Source of the DNA: Aphrophora alni
Taxonomy: Eukaryota; Arthropoda; Insecta; Hemiptera; Aphrophoridae
NCBI GenBank assembly: GCA_963513935.1
Contig: OY740776.1
Coordinates: 10,136,724-10,200,723, forward strand
Reading direction: 5' to 3'
DNA: 64,000 bases
The position numbers were made by a program, and so were the translations under genes. The notes below the pieces were generated by a model. It searched no databases and was not told the origin of the DNA. It worked only from the letters and a program-made list of their open reading frames with translations. Below, piece after piece: positions 1-9,795 of this stretch. Numbering within the stretch: position 1 is the first letter of the stretch; each line of letters begins with the position of its first letter.

Positions 1-1694
1 GCAATATTTCAATAACAGTTCAGCCGATTACGATTTAAGAATAATTGGTAAATTTCGATCGCAGTCAAGGAAAGTTTGATTTTAATAAAATACTATTTAC
101 ACTTAAAAGTAAGTTGAGACAAATTTTAAAAAAAATAAAATCTGTTTTCATGGTTCGTTTACACATTTCCATTGACACTAACCGAAATGACATTTTTAGT
201 AACCCTACTTTTGGTTTATTTTTATTTGGTTAGAATGATAGGCGAGAGAGACATTTTCTGTATTTTTACATCAGTTATTTAATTATATTACCCCTTGTAC
301 GTAATCACAAATACACTGCTGTATGAAAAGTTGCATACGTCTGAGTTTGTAGGCGAAACTATAACGTGGTTGATAGTGGCCAATAACTTTTTTTTTTATT
401 TATGATACTAACGTTTCTATTACATATCCAGCGCTGTCCTACAATAAAAAAACTAATATTCAACTTTAAAATCTGTATAAAGGTAAATACTTGTGTAATT
501 TTTAAATAAATTAACACTTCTATTGCTAAAAATATAATAATTTTTATCGTGAAATTTTAATATTTGTAAACAAATTTCGCAAATAGTAAGTTACTAAAGT
601 GTAGGTCTTTGCATTATTGTTTATTATCTATATTAATGCTTAATAATATTAAAAAAAAAACATTTGTTTCTGATTTTACTAAATTAAATAAAATAAAAAC
701 ACTCTTGTACTTTTTTCAATATTTATTGAGGCTTCCTGAACTAGTATTCGTCAGTTATTCAGCTTAAAACACACTACAAACAATACACATACAACAAGGT
801 GTTGCAGGTACAACAATCCCGTTGACAGCTATTAAATTGGGAATAAGGGAAAGAAGTTTCAAAGACGTTTATTTTATGATTGTATAACATAAAACATATT
901 GGTTGACATCTCTTCAACAATGCCTGTTCCTGAGTTAAATCAATGTGACATTGTATTTGTATAAAGAATGAAACCTCTCTTAAAATAAAGTTTTTGTAAA
1001 TATTACTGACGTCATTTATAATCTAAACACTGCACATTTGTTACACTAACGTTGAAGTCAAACATAAATAAATAAAAGAAAATTGATAACTAACCGTCTT
1101 GGTTTTTCAATAACAAACTTTCATTAAAAGTTGATAAATCTGAATCGATTTACTTTACCAATATAGGAAACCTAGATTATTTTATAAAGCTCCTATTGTT
1201 GTTACAGGAAAACTTCAAACGATGTCAATAACAGTTCTTTTCTTGGTGTTTAGATTGATAAACATCAATTGGAAACGTCAACTGTGTTCTTTACAGCAAA
1301 AAAAAAAAGAAATATATTTTCTTATGAACTAAAACAATCAAAAGTTTTTGCTCTTTAAAGACAGACTGCTCAGTGTATGATGTATACTTCCATTTTCTTT
1401 TCAGACAAGGTGTAACTTTCTGGGGTCATATTACGTTAGGTGGTTGTTTTTACAACCTGAAGAGAATAACTTCCTGAGTTATTCCAACCAATGTAAGTTG
1501 CTTTTTAGAACGTTCCAATTTAAAAAGAACATTTTCCTCAGTTTTTTTTATTTATGAAAGTATTTTATTTTATCATAAAATTTAAATGTAAATTCGATGT
1601 AGTCAGTATTTTTTATTCGTAAAATGTCGGATTATTGATTTAAACGCTTTTCCTTTTTTTTATACTAGCAAGTATTATTAATTTAATAATATTA
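1..1694. other. Intergenic DNA without recognisable gene
   Basis: AT-rich DNA with many A and T runs. No open frame here has coding character. The longest (45-233) is lysine/isoleucine/phenylalanine-rich, as expected from AT-rich noise. I see no RNA gene, long repeat or terminal inverted repeat. Confidence 0.6.
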
Positions 1695-1957
1695 CAAGTG
1701 AAAAATATACGACCTAGGTTGGGAATTGAACCTAGGACCTTTAGCTTTACAATGTTCTACCAACGTATAAGGGCTAAAAGTTGGGTAAATTAAAATTCCA
1801 ATGTGGTTCCCAACTAGGTAATTAATTTGATGACTCGAAAATTGCAGCAAAAGTCAAGTAAGTTATGCTGGTAAACGACAGTTGGTAGAGCATTTCCCCT
1901 TCAAGCCAAAGGTCCTGGGTTTAATTCCCAATCTAGGTAATATATATTTCACTTAAA
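1695..1957. mobile_element. tRNA-like foldback element, copy A
   Basis: The two ends are inverted copies of one tRNA-like module. On the left it reads on the minus strand, beginning AAGTGAAAAATATACGACC. On the right it reads on the plus strand, ending in TTCACTT. Each arm has the 3' half of a tRNA: a D-arm remnant (GTTGGTAGA), an anticodon-arm region, then a T-arm with a B-box-like GGTTCAATTCC or GGTTTAATTCC. The middle carries the spacer AGGTAATTAATTTGATGACT, also present in copy B (9372-9795). The pattern fits a SINE-like unit turned into a palindrome, or a MITE that captured a tRNA end. Boundaries are approximate and no clear target duplication was found. Homology to copies B and C (52441-52633) is seen directly; the class is inferred. 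Confidence 0.7.
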
Positions 1958-2185
1958 ATCTTAATTACTTAATTTTAGAGATGAAAAATTCAATTTAATG
2001 AAGACTTGAAAAAAACTCATTTTTATTATTTTAAAATTGGGGGACAATTTCTAAAAGGTGAATTTATTTTCAATGAAAAGTGCATAGAATTAAGAATAAA
2101 GTATCAATATCTAAATATAGAAACACACCACACAAAATACCTAAAGGTTACAATACATCTCCAAGTAGAGTCAACCCAACAAAAT

Positions 2186-2340
2186 CTTGGCCTGGAATTG
2201 TTTCCAGCTCGGGTTTTATCCCAAATACATCTTCCCTAATTGTATCCACCAAACAAGAAAATATTCAGGCTGAAATTGATGGATAAAGAAAATTGGAACA
2301 ATGCATCTGTCTGTTTTAGTGGATTATTTAGTTTTTCTTC
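2186..2340 (+). repeat. Dispersed repeat R1, copy a
   Basis: Shares ordered blocks with 14062-14170, 16028-16140 and 16930-17100: a CCTGGAATTGTTTCC-like start, a TCGGGTTTTATCC block, CATCTTCCTTAATTG, then ATATTCAGGCTGGAAGATTG-like sequence. Here, as at 16930-17100, it ends in TTTAGTGGATTATTTAG. No coding capacity is visible. It is probably a fragment of an old transposable element whose class I cannot name. Confidence 0.6.
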
Positions 2341-2342
2341 TT

Positions 2343-2361
2343 TATATATATATATATATAT
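2343..2361. repeat. (TA)n microsatellite
   Basis: An uninterrupted TA dinucleotide run of about 19 bases. Confidence 0.85.
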
Positions 2362-3080
2362 GGTTGAATATTCAAACAACATAGTTTACACCTATATAAT
2401 TATAACAACTATTTACGTTTTTTACAGTTATTAAATATTAATACAGTAATTCAATGATATTAAACTGGTTGGGGGGATTATAATGGGTGTTCAACAGTAA
2501 ATTAATTTTCAATTGAATATGTATATAAGATAGCTTTTTTTTTAAATTTTTTAATCAACTGCATATGAAAAATATCCTGACATTATCTGCAGCACAACTG
2601 CCATTCACAGCCTATTGAATAAATACTGTGGAAATGTGGATAATTTATGATGCTGTGGAACTGACAGGTGTCCTTGCAAGTGAGAGGGTGTTTATACAGG
2701 ATGGTTCAAAAAATAAACAAAACTGTAAATGAGTATTAATATTAAATTTTATTAACAGGAAATAATTTTAATTTTTGATTTTATAAATGGGGGGGGGGAG
2801 ATGATTTGACAGCTGTATACATACAGTAACACAATACCCCCTCCTACCCCAAGAAAAAAACTAATAATTATATTTGATCTTAATTATTTTCCTTTTTAAT
2901 TTTGCGAATACCTGTATTAATTGAAATATATCTTAAAAGTTTGCACTGCAGTAAGGAAAATTTCTATTGCTTAGAAGAAAAGAAACAATCAAATCGTTAG
3001 ATTAGAAACTAATCAGTGTATATATTTTGTATTTACTAAAATCGGTCTGTCTAAAATAATCCTTACTGGAATATTTTTTA
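2362..3080. other. Intergenic, no gene seen
   Basis: AT-rich sequence with no coding frame. It includes a ten-base G run near 2789-2798 and a TACAGGATGGTTCAAAAAAT motif near 2697, which resembles the ends of some insect TIR elements (compare TACAGGGTG at 27493, 28340 and 61163). No matching partner end was found. Confidence 0.5.
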
Positions 3081-3125
3081 GCTACCTTCGTTTCGTCTGC
3101 TGAGAGACATCATCAGGCATCGCAC
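3081..3125 (-). ncRNA. Hammerhead ribozyme motif (type I-like), HHR-A
   Basis: Read on the minus strand, all conserved core parts are present in order: CTGATGA (3116-3110), a stem II hairpin GTCT/AGAC around a six-base loop, GAAAC (3094-3090), a short stem III, then GTA as the cleavage triplet (3085-3083). GC/GC pairing closes the base of stem I. One extra T lies between CTGATGA and stem II, as in the other copies here. Short-stem-III hammerheads of this kind are known from the ends of Penelope-like retroelements. No endonuclease remnant was found beside this copy, so the link to a PLE is inferred from the motif. The outer part of stem I is weak. Activity is untested. Confidence 0.6.
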
Positions 3126-3298
3126 TTGTACCTCAATCTATAACTCAATCGGTTAACTAATTTATAACAAAATAGTACAATGTACACGGGCACAAAACCT
3201 ACATTTATTATAACTAATATGGCGAACTTGGTGAGTTAAATTGTATATTGGGATTAAATGTTCGTGTATTTATTGTGTGAAGTTTTATATTATGACCA

Positions 3299-3325
3299 TT
3301 GCGAAACCTGATGATGTCTCTTTGG
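3299..3325 (+). repeat. Partial inverted copy of HHR-A 5' half
   Basis: The plus strand repeats the 5' half of HHR-A (TGCGA, two differing bases, then CCTGATGATGTCTCT) about 190 bases away in the opposite orientation. No GAAAC follows, so it cannot form a hammerhead. It suggests an inverted duplication or two fragments of one element. Confidence 0.45.
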
Positions 3326-3440
3326 TAATTGTATGTATATCTGTGCAATATACCTCCCTCCTATTTATAAAACCAACAATTAAATTAATAAAATATTATA
3401 TTAATATATTTTTAAAGGTTTTTTTTTCTAGTTATATAAA

Positions 3441-4143
3441 AAGATAACAAGAATCAAGTAAAACTTTGCATGTCGTAAATACTTTTCTTATCTTGAACGT
3501 ATAAAAGACTTGCATTATCTTTTCTTTCCTTTTAGTTTCTCTTCTCACATTTTTAAGTCTCTTTTTATTACTGAAAACTCTATCATTGTTTGTGTAACAA
3601 AAGAGCACTTTATTAATTTTAAAAGAATTTTAAGGACTTTTTATTTTTACATTTTATTTAAACCGTCACTATAGCAGAAGGTTGTTTTTGTTTCTCCTGG
3701 AATTATAAAAAATGTTTATAACTTTTCCCATTCTTAAAAGCCAATTTGTATTTAAATGCGCGCATTATTAATGATAAATCAGCAGAGCTATGACTTGGTG
3801 TGCCTGGCAAGAGGATATGAGGTTGAGCCTTAGGTCAAAAATCCAGGCGGCGATAAACATTACAATTCCACAAGAATACACCTCTTAGTATGTAAATTTC
3901 ACAAGGACTTTGTTAAGATTTCAACCCTTGATCAGGTAGAATTATTAAGTTGGGTTTGCTCTAAGACGTTTTGAGAGAATCGAGAAGGTGGAGGAACTGG
4001 TAAAGAAAGAGATCCAGACCCAACTCATTACGATAGAACCTGCTTGCAGACCAATGAAGAATGACCTTAATTTGGTGGATGTTTTTAGAGACCATGGACG
4101 GTTAGAGAGTGGCCTGCCTCATGGGATAAACATAACCTAACCT
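3441..4143. other. Intergenic flank of the solo LTR
   Basis: The first part is AT-rich. From about 3770 to 4143 the composition is more balanced, with stretches that could be decayed coding DNA, but no frame stays open and no family was recognised. It ends with a short CCTAACCTA run directly beside the LTR target site. Confidence 0.45.
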
Positions 4144-4311
4144 AGACTGTAATGAAGCAAAATCTTCATTAATTAAATACTCAAATAAGAGTTATAGAAA
4201 CGATTTAGAAGAGTAAACAAGGTCCTAAGTAAACAGATCAAAGGTGATGGAAGGTTCTAGAACGTCCAAAGTCAACATTGGATAGCTGACCCCCCCACCA
4301 CAAAAACACAG

Positions 4312-4347
4312 TATAAAAGCAGCCTCGAGCAGCTAAAAGAGTCAGTT
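4312..4347 (+). promoter_or_regulatory. LTR core promoter: TATA box plus initiator
   Basis: TATAAAAG lies at 4312-4319 and the arthropod initiator TCAGTT at 4342-4347. The A at 4344 is 32 bases downstream of the first T of the TATA box, which is the normal spacing. It would start a transcript running through the minisatellite toward the AATAAA at 5788. Confidence 0.65.
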
Positions 4348-4396
4348 GGGGTTGAACCACCCTGACTGCCATTCCGGCAGACCTCTCCCCTCTCCT

Positions 4397-5394
4397 CGAC
4401 ATCCTGTCACCGCAGAGGCGTGTTGAGCCCTCGGTAAATCCGTACCTGTCGCAGAGGCGTGCTGAGCCCTCGACACCCTGTCACCGCAGAGGCGTGTTGA
4501 GCCCTCGGTAAATCCGTACCTGTCGCAGAGGCGTGCTGAGCCCTCGACATCCTGTCACCGCAGAGGCGTGTTGAGCCCTCGGTAAATCCGTACCTGTCGC
4601 AGAGGCGTGCTGAGCCCTCGACATCCTGTCACCGCAGAGGCGTGTTGAGCCCTCGGTAAATCCGTACCTGTCGCAGAGGCGTGCTGAGCCCTCGACATCC
4701 TGTCACCGCAGAGGCGTGTTGAGCCCTCGACATCCTGTCACCGCAGAGGCGTGTTGAGCCCTCGGTAAATCCGTACCTGTCGCAGAGGCGTGCTGAGCCC
4801 TCGACACCCTGTCACCGCAGAGGCGTGTTGAGCCCTCGGTAAATCCGTACCTGTCGCAGAGGCGTGCTGAGCCCTCGACATCCTGTCACCGCAGAGGCGT
4901 GTTGAGCCCTCGGTAAATCCGTACCTGTCGCAGAGGCGTGCTGAGCCCTCGACACCCTGTCACCGCAGAGGCGTGTTGAGCCCTCGGTAAATCCGTACCT
5001 GTCGCAGAGGCGTGCTGAGCCCTCGACATCCTGTCACCGCAGAGGCGTGTTGAGCCCTCGGTAAATCCGTACCTGTCGCAGAGGCGTGCTGAGTCCTCGA
5101 CATCCTGTCACCGCAGAGGCGTGTTGAGCCCTCGGTAAATCCGTACCTGTCGCAGAGGCGTGCTGAGCCCTCGACATCCTGTCACCGCAGAGGCGTGTTG
5201 AGCCCTCGGTAAATCCGTACCTGTCGCAGAGGCGTGCTGAGCCCTCGACATCCTGTCACCGCAGAGGCGTGTTGAGCCCTCGGTAAATCTGTACCTGTCG
5301 CAGAGGCGTGCTGAGCCCTCGACATCCTGTCACTGTAGAGGCGTGTTGAGCCCTCGGTATTTCCGTATCCGTCACAGAGGCGTGTTGAGCCCTT
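4397..5394 (+). repeat. 74-bp minisatellite inside the LTR
   Basis: The unit is a 74-bp dimer of two related halves: 35 bp (starting CGACATCCTGTCACC) and 39 bp (starting CGGTAAATCCGTACC). Each half ends in GCAGAGGCGTG, T or C, TGAGCCCT. Thirteen dimers plus one extra 35-bp half (near 4695-4735) account exactly for the ~1 kb length. Units are nearly identical (CATCC/CACCC is the main variant), while the last two are diverged, so the array expanded recently from its left or middle. GC content is far above that of the surrounding DNA. Confidence 0.9.
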
Positions 5395-5465
5395 GACATA
5401 GGAGGGGGTATTCCCCCTCCTCTACCTAAAAAGTAGAAAATATTAAGAAACCTGAATGTTCCAGG

Positions 5466-5633
5466 GTCAGTGAATCCCAAGACACCACGTCGTAAGGATC
5501 AAGGCGAGTCAGTGAATCCCAAGACACCACGTCGTAAGGATCAAGGCGAGTCAGTCGATCCCAAGACACCACGTCGTAAGGATCAAGGCAAGGCAGTAAA
5601 TCCCAACATACCAAGTCAGCAGTATCGAGTGAG
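5466..5633 (+). repeat. 42-bp tandem repeat in the LTR
   Basis: Three near-identical 42-bp units start at 5466, 5508 and 5550, followed by a degenerate fourth. Because 42 is a multiple of three, the plus strand stays open as an 82-codon frame (5470-5718) with a 14-residue repeat (NPKTPRRKDQGESV). The open frame follows from the period and is not evidence of a protein. Confidence 0.85.
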
Positions 5634-5787
5634 AAGACACCCGCAGAACAGCTATTGCAGTTGTAGAACCAACGATCTACGGATGGATTTTTTTAAACTA
5701 GTGAAGTCAAGAAAGTGATTACAGTCGATGGATACTTGGAGTTAAGTGTCAAGTGTATACTGTCCGTTGTAGCTAAGAAAAGTTCTC

Positions 5788-5793
5788 AATAAA
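5788..5793 (+). terminator. LTR polyadenylation signal
   Basis: AATAAA about 94 bases before the LTR end, as expected near the R/U5 boundary of an LTR retrotransposon. Confidence 0.55.
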
Positions 5794-5891
5794 TTATTCA
5801 TAGCGATCTATCGTATTATTTTATTTCAAATAGCGAACCTTGGATAGATACCCTTGAAAAATCTAATTCAGTGAAAGAAACGTTACAAGAC

Positions 5892-7044
5892 CTGCTAGAT
5901 TGAAATTCTCGTCGCCGTTGTTCAACACCCTCAACCAGAGAGCACTACTGATTGTTGCTACCCAATTTCTCTGCACAAAGCTGGCCCCCATGTGGATTGA
6001 CCCAAAACTTCTCACTAGAGTACTAACTACTAGATCAACAAGGGGCTCATTGTATTAAAAGTTGTCAGTGATGTAAAATTCTCTTCTAACAATTATATAT
6101 ACGAAAATAAAAGTGAAAGTTAAAACTTGAATTGACGTTTTACTGAAAAAAAAAATAGTGTTAACATTGAAATGGGAATTGTGCTTCAACTTTTATTTTT
6201 CTGTTATTTTATCGAATACATGAAAGTGTGATTCAAAACTGGAGTAAAAATCCAACGACTAGTGGACTTCTTACTAATTTTCTGCTTGATAATTCTGAGG
6301 GACCCTAATTGGATGTAGACTTTTTTATATAGTTTTGGATTAGATACCGCATATTTATGTTTACTATCTGGCCCTTTTTGACCAGTTCTTGTTCTCTACC
6401 GACCCTCCAGCTATTTAAGTGATCAAAGGTAAGAGATATTTCATGATCTTTTTATAAAGCGATCATGACGAGAAGTTTTTCGTTTATAATCAACAAGAAA
6501 AAATTACTTATCTTATGCTAATTTTATAATTTTAAGTTAACTTTCCATTTCTTAGGTGTAACATTTTCATCTGCAAATGTCAAATCATGCTATCAGAGCT
6601 TAATAGCTCATTAAATCTCATACTGTATTCAACCCTGCTCATTCTACCGTATCGTTTCCTTAACAAGAGACTTTGCTCATGTATGATGTTCATGGAGTAC
6701 CCCTTTAAACTTGCCCACATGTGCGTAGTACAGGGAAAGATAAGTTAATGTGATAAATAACAAATCATAAAAGAAAAATACAGTTCGTGAGTGATTTGGA
6801 AATAAATTCCGATCACCGCGCCATTCGGAATCACGTTACAAGAAGTAATTTATGTTTCAGAATTGGTACCACTGACCACGTTGTTCACAAGTTTTACTCA
6901 AACAGTAATTGTTCCATCAATATAATATGTCCAGTAGTAATTATTAAATAATATAGACATGGCGATCCTGAGCGACTCTAGCTGGAACTAAACGGATATG
7001 TATTACCTTCTTTTAAGTCAACTTACAATCTTATTTTGAAATTA
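5892..7044. other. Intergenic DNA with one R3 repeat fragment
   Basis: No gene seen. About 6290-6440 matches one arm of the foldback family R3: TTCTGAGGGACCCTA at the start, then TTTTTGACCAGTTCTTGTTC and a CGACCCTCC-like block. The related arms are at 33005-33230 and 53563-53760. No inverted partner was found nearby apart from a short similarity near 6965. Confidence 0.5.
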
Positions 7045-7095
7045 AAATGATCGGTTTTGACAGTCAAATTGTCATCATCAGTTTTCTTCCATCAG
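7045..7095 (-). ncRNA. Degenerate hammerhead motif, HHR-D
   Basis: The minus strand shows CTGATGA (7081-7075), one extra T, then stem II GACA/TGTC around a seven-base loop. The next bases are AAAAC rather than GAAAC, so the catalytic G12 position is A. It is likely inactive. It lies at the expected 3' end of PLE copy 1. Confidence 0.45.
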
Positions 7096-7116
7096 CCAAT
7101 AAGCTTCGTTATTATG

Positions 7117-8040
7117 TAGAAAACACAAAATAATATAAACACAAAACAATATTAAACAAAACAAATCACAATACAAATCAAAACAAAATACAATACAAAA
7201 CAAAACACGCCAAATACTAAACACAACACATTACAAAACACTACACAATATAAAACACAAAACAATGCAAAACACAACACAAATCAAAACACACCAAATA
7301 CTAAACACAACACATTACAAAACACTACACAATATAAAACACAAAACAATGCAAAACACAAAACAATACAAAACACAACACAGTACAAAACACAACATAA
7401 TGCAAAACAACCCAATATAAAACAAAACACAACACAAAGCAAAACAACCCAAAACAATAAAAACAACCCAATATAAAACAAAACACAATACAAAACACAA
7501 CACAAAGCAAACAACACAAAAAAAATAAAAACTACACAATACAAAACAAAACAAAACACAATACAAAACACGCCAAATACTAAACACAACACATTACAAA
7601 ACACTACACAATATAAAACACAAAACAATGCAAAACACAACACAAAACAAAACACGCCAAATACTAAACACAACACATTACAAAACACTACACAATATAA
7701 AACACAAAACAATGCAAAACACAAAACAATACAAAACACAACACAGTACAAAACACAATAAACCAATACAAAACAAAACACAATACAAAACACAACCCAA
7801 AGCAAAACAACCTAAAACAATAAAAACAACACAATACAAAACACAACACAATATAAAGCACAACACAATACAAAACACAACACAATACAAAACACAACAC
7901 AGTACAAAACACAACACAGTACAAAACACAGCATAATGCAAAACAACCCAAAACAATAAAAACAACACAATACAAAACACAACACTATACGAAACACAAC
8001 ACATTACTAAACACAACAGAATACAAAACACGGCATGTTA
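7117..8040. repeat. Low-complexity ACAAAACAC-type tandem repeat
   Basis: About 0.9 kb of short A/C-rich units (ACAAA, ACACA, ACAAT and similar) with almost no G on the plus strand. It has a higher-order layer: a ~75-bp block beginning CGCCAAATACTAAACACAAC or the close variant CACCAAATAC recurs near 7208, 7287, 7570 and 7655. Open frames on both strands (VLYCVVFCIV-like on minus, TQNKTQ-like on plus) are artefacts of the repeat. It lies between the PLE endonuclease relic and the hammerhead. Confidence 0.9.
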
Positions 8041-8420
8041 CAATAAATGTTATTTTCTTCACCATGTGCACTGACGAAATTGATCAGTCACCACTCCTAC
8101 AATTAAATATAACTTATTGAAAATTTATTTACAAGATTGAACTGGTATGATTGAGTTGAATATATTCCATTGGAATTGAATTTCAATTTGTCATTAAGAA
8201 TATGATTTGGATGATTTGTGGTGTCTTTATAGATTTCATATTCCTCCAAGGTCCTTTCTTACATTTATGAATGACACTCAGGGTTCTTCATAAGAATGAT
8301 TGTCGTCTATAAGGTTTTAGTAACATGATTTTTGGAACTGATTTTTAAAGAACATCCGGTCTGACCTGTACAAGAACTACGGCAATCCGTAGAGCTTATT
8401 TTGTACACTCTTGTTTTCAT

Positions 8421-9371
8421 ATTTATCTTCAATTCTTGGTGGTTTGGAGATTGCTTTTTTTCAAAGTGTTCTTGGTTCTACATGGAAATTTGATTCCACA
8501 TTTACTTAGTTCTTTTTTTCAATTTGTACTCAAGATTGTTTCAATATTTAATATGTACTCTGTGAGATATTAGTATTTGTTTTCCTGTGCTTGTGGAGTA
8601 ATTTGTCTATCATTTCTTCTTGTTGCCATTGGTGTCTACTATTTGTTTAATAATGTCAATTTATCATTCATACTACAATCCTGGTGTAATATAAATGTCA
8701 TTTTATTAATACTGGATCTGCTCGTTTTTTACTTGGGTTAGAACTCTTTCTTTTATCTTTTCTATCAGGTCTATCTTGAACAACTATTGTTCCTTTCAGA
8801 CTCTGTATTATTCGAGGGCCACTTCATGTCATGTTAATTTAATGTTATTATCTACTTTTTCTTTTACTAGACAATGACAACCGAGAAGTTTTTCACCTTT
8901 AAACAAAAAGAAATAAAAAATCAAATAAAAGTTTTTCATAAAAGCAGTTTTTAATATTTTCCTTAAGTTTTAATTTTAATTGAATATTTGTTTTTTGGAA
9001 ATGGAGCCGTAATAGGTATCAACTATTATTAAAATTTTAAAAAAAATTATTATTATTATGGCATTTAAAAACAGATTTTGTCTTTCTTTCGACAATATGA
9101 ATACAAAACTCGAAGTATTTCTTTATAAGATTGGAACTTATACATGGACATATTTTAATAGACAAATCATAAATTCAAGGAACAAACATGATTTGAAAGT
9201 AGAGTAAGATATTGAATTTAATATCACACTTCAAACAGAATTTAAATACAGTATTTATTTATGTATCTTAATATTCTCAGGAAATGTAGGGCAAAACACA
9301 TGGGAGCTATTTATTTTAATACATTCTCAAACTGTATTTTCTTCCCTACATTCTTTAAAAATACAATATTT
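8421..9371. other. Intergenic, no gene seen
   Basis: AT-rich. The first few hundred bases may be further decayed PLE sequence on the minus strand, but no motif is readable. No RNA gene or inverted repeat was found. Confidence 0.45.
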
Positions 9372-9795
9372 TAAAGTGAAAAATATAAGACCAAGAACCT
9401 TTGGCTTTAAGCGCTAACGCTCTACTTACTAGGATTTTTTTTTAGTCACTTCCCAACATAGGGCATACACTTCTCACCTGACTTTTGCTGCATTTTTCGA
9501 GTTATCAAATTAGTTACCTCGTTACAAACGACATTGAAATTAATATTCCTCAACTTGCAGCCCTTACGTATGTATTTATTTGTTTTAAGAGCTGCAATTT
9601 GAGTATATAATATTTCATTGTCTTTATAACGAGGTAATTAATTTGATAACTAGAAAATTCCAACAAAACATAAGTGAGAAGTATACACCCTACGATGGGA
9701 AGCGAATAAAGATAGCTCAGTTGGTAGAGCATTGACGCGTTTAGCCAAAGGTCTTGGGTTCAATTCACAGTATAGGTAGTAAACTTTTCACTTGA
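9372..9795. mobile_element. tRNA-like foldback element, copy B
   Basis: The longest of three relatives, about 424 bp, with arms of about 170 bp. The left arm runs from AAAGTGAAAAATATAAGACC to ATTAGTTACCTCGTT. The right arm is its inverted copy, ending ACTTTTCACTT. The right arm holds a tRNA-like body with A box TAGCTCAGTTGG (9713-9724) and B box GGTTCAATTC (9757-9766), 44 bases apart as in an intronless tRNA gene. The central ~100 bp is not palindromic. The A and B boxes could in principle drive RNA polymerase III. The acceptor stem does not pair convincingly, so it is not a working tRNA gene. Confidence 0.75.

Larger units (their letters stand above)
4144..5891 (+). mobile_element. Solo LTR of a gypsy-like retrotransposon
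   Basis: The LTR spans 4148-5887 (1740 bp). It starts TGTAATG and ends GTTACA, giving a 5-bp terminal inverted repeat (TGTAA/TTACA). It is flanked by the 4-bp direct repeat AGAC (4144-4147 and 5888-5891). Inside, in the expected order, are a TATA box with initiator (4312-4347) and an AATAAA signal (5788-5793), so U3 is about 196 bp and R is very long. No primer-binding site follows the 3' end and no second LTR is present, which fits a solo LTR left by LTR-LTR recombination. TG/CA ends and a 4-bp duplication are typical of Ty3/gypsy; assignment to that group is inferred. The transcribed part holds two tandem arrays, an unusual layout. Confidence 0.7.
7045..8420 (-). mobile_element. Decayed Penelope-like element, copy 1
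   Basis: On the minus strand, from high to low coordinates, there is a relic GIY-YIG-type region (TGQTG at about 8370-8356, then LEEYEIYKD near 8246-8223 and ILNDKLKF near 8200-8176). Next comes a 3' UTR that is mostly low-complexity repeat, then a degenerate hammerhead. TGQTGRSFK, EE(Y/F)EIYK and LLNDKL are characteristic of PLE C-termini. Several stops and frame breaks make it non-functional, and no reverse transcriptase part was found. The order matches the better preserved copy at 21725-22510. Confidence 0.6.

Noticed and set aside
3299..3325. Additional full hammerhead
   Set aside because: CTGATGA is present, but no GAAA or stem II partner follows.
4397..5394. CRISPR-like regular repeats
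   Set aside because: No unique spacers: both halves of the 74-bp unit are repeated, and the host is eukaryotic.
5470..5718. 82-codon plus-strand frame with 14-residue repeats
   Set aside because: It lies in the LTR transcribed region and exists because a 42-bp repeat keeps frame. Short minus-strand frames there are equally open.
7284..8031. Long minus-strand frames of 90-173 codons rich in C, V, F, L and Y that look like membrane proteins
   Set aside because: They are translations of a short A/C repeat; the composition and repetition follow from the DNA, and all frames are open because the repeat lacks stop codons.
9706..9778. Functional tRNA gene
   Set aside because: A and B boxes and T arm are good, but the acceptor stem does not pair, the anticodon stem has a mismatch, and the whole is one arm of a palindromic repeat.
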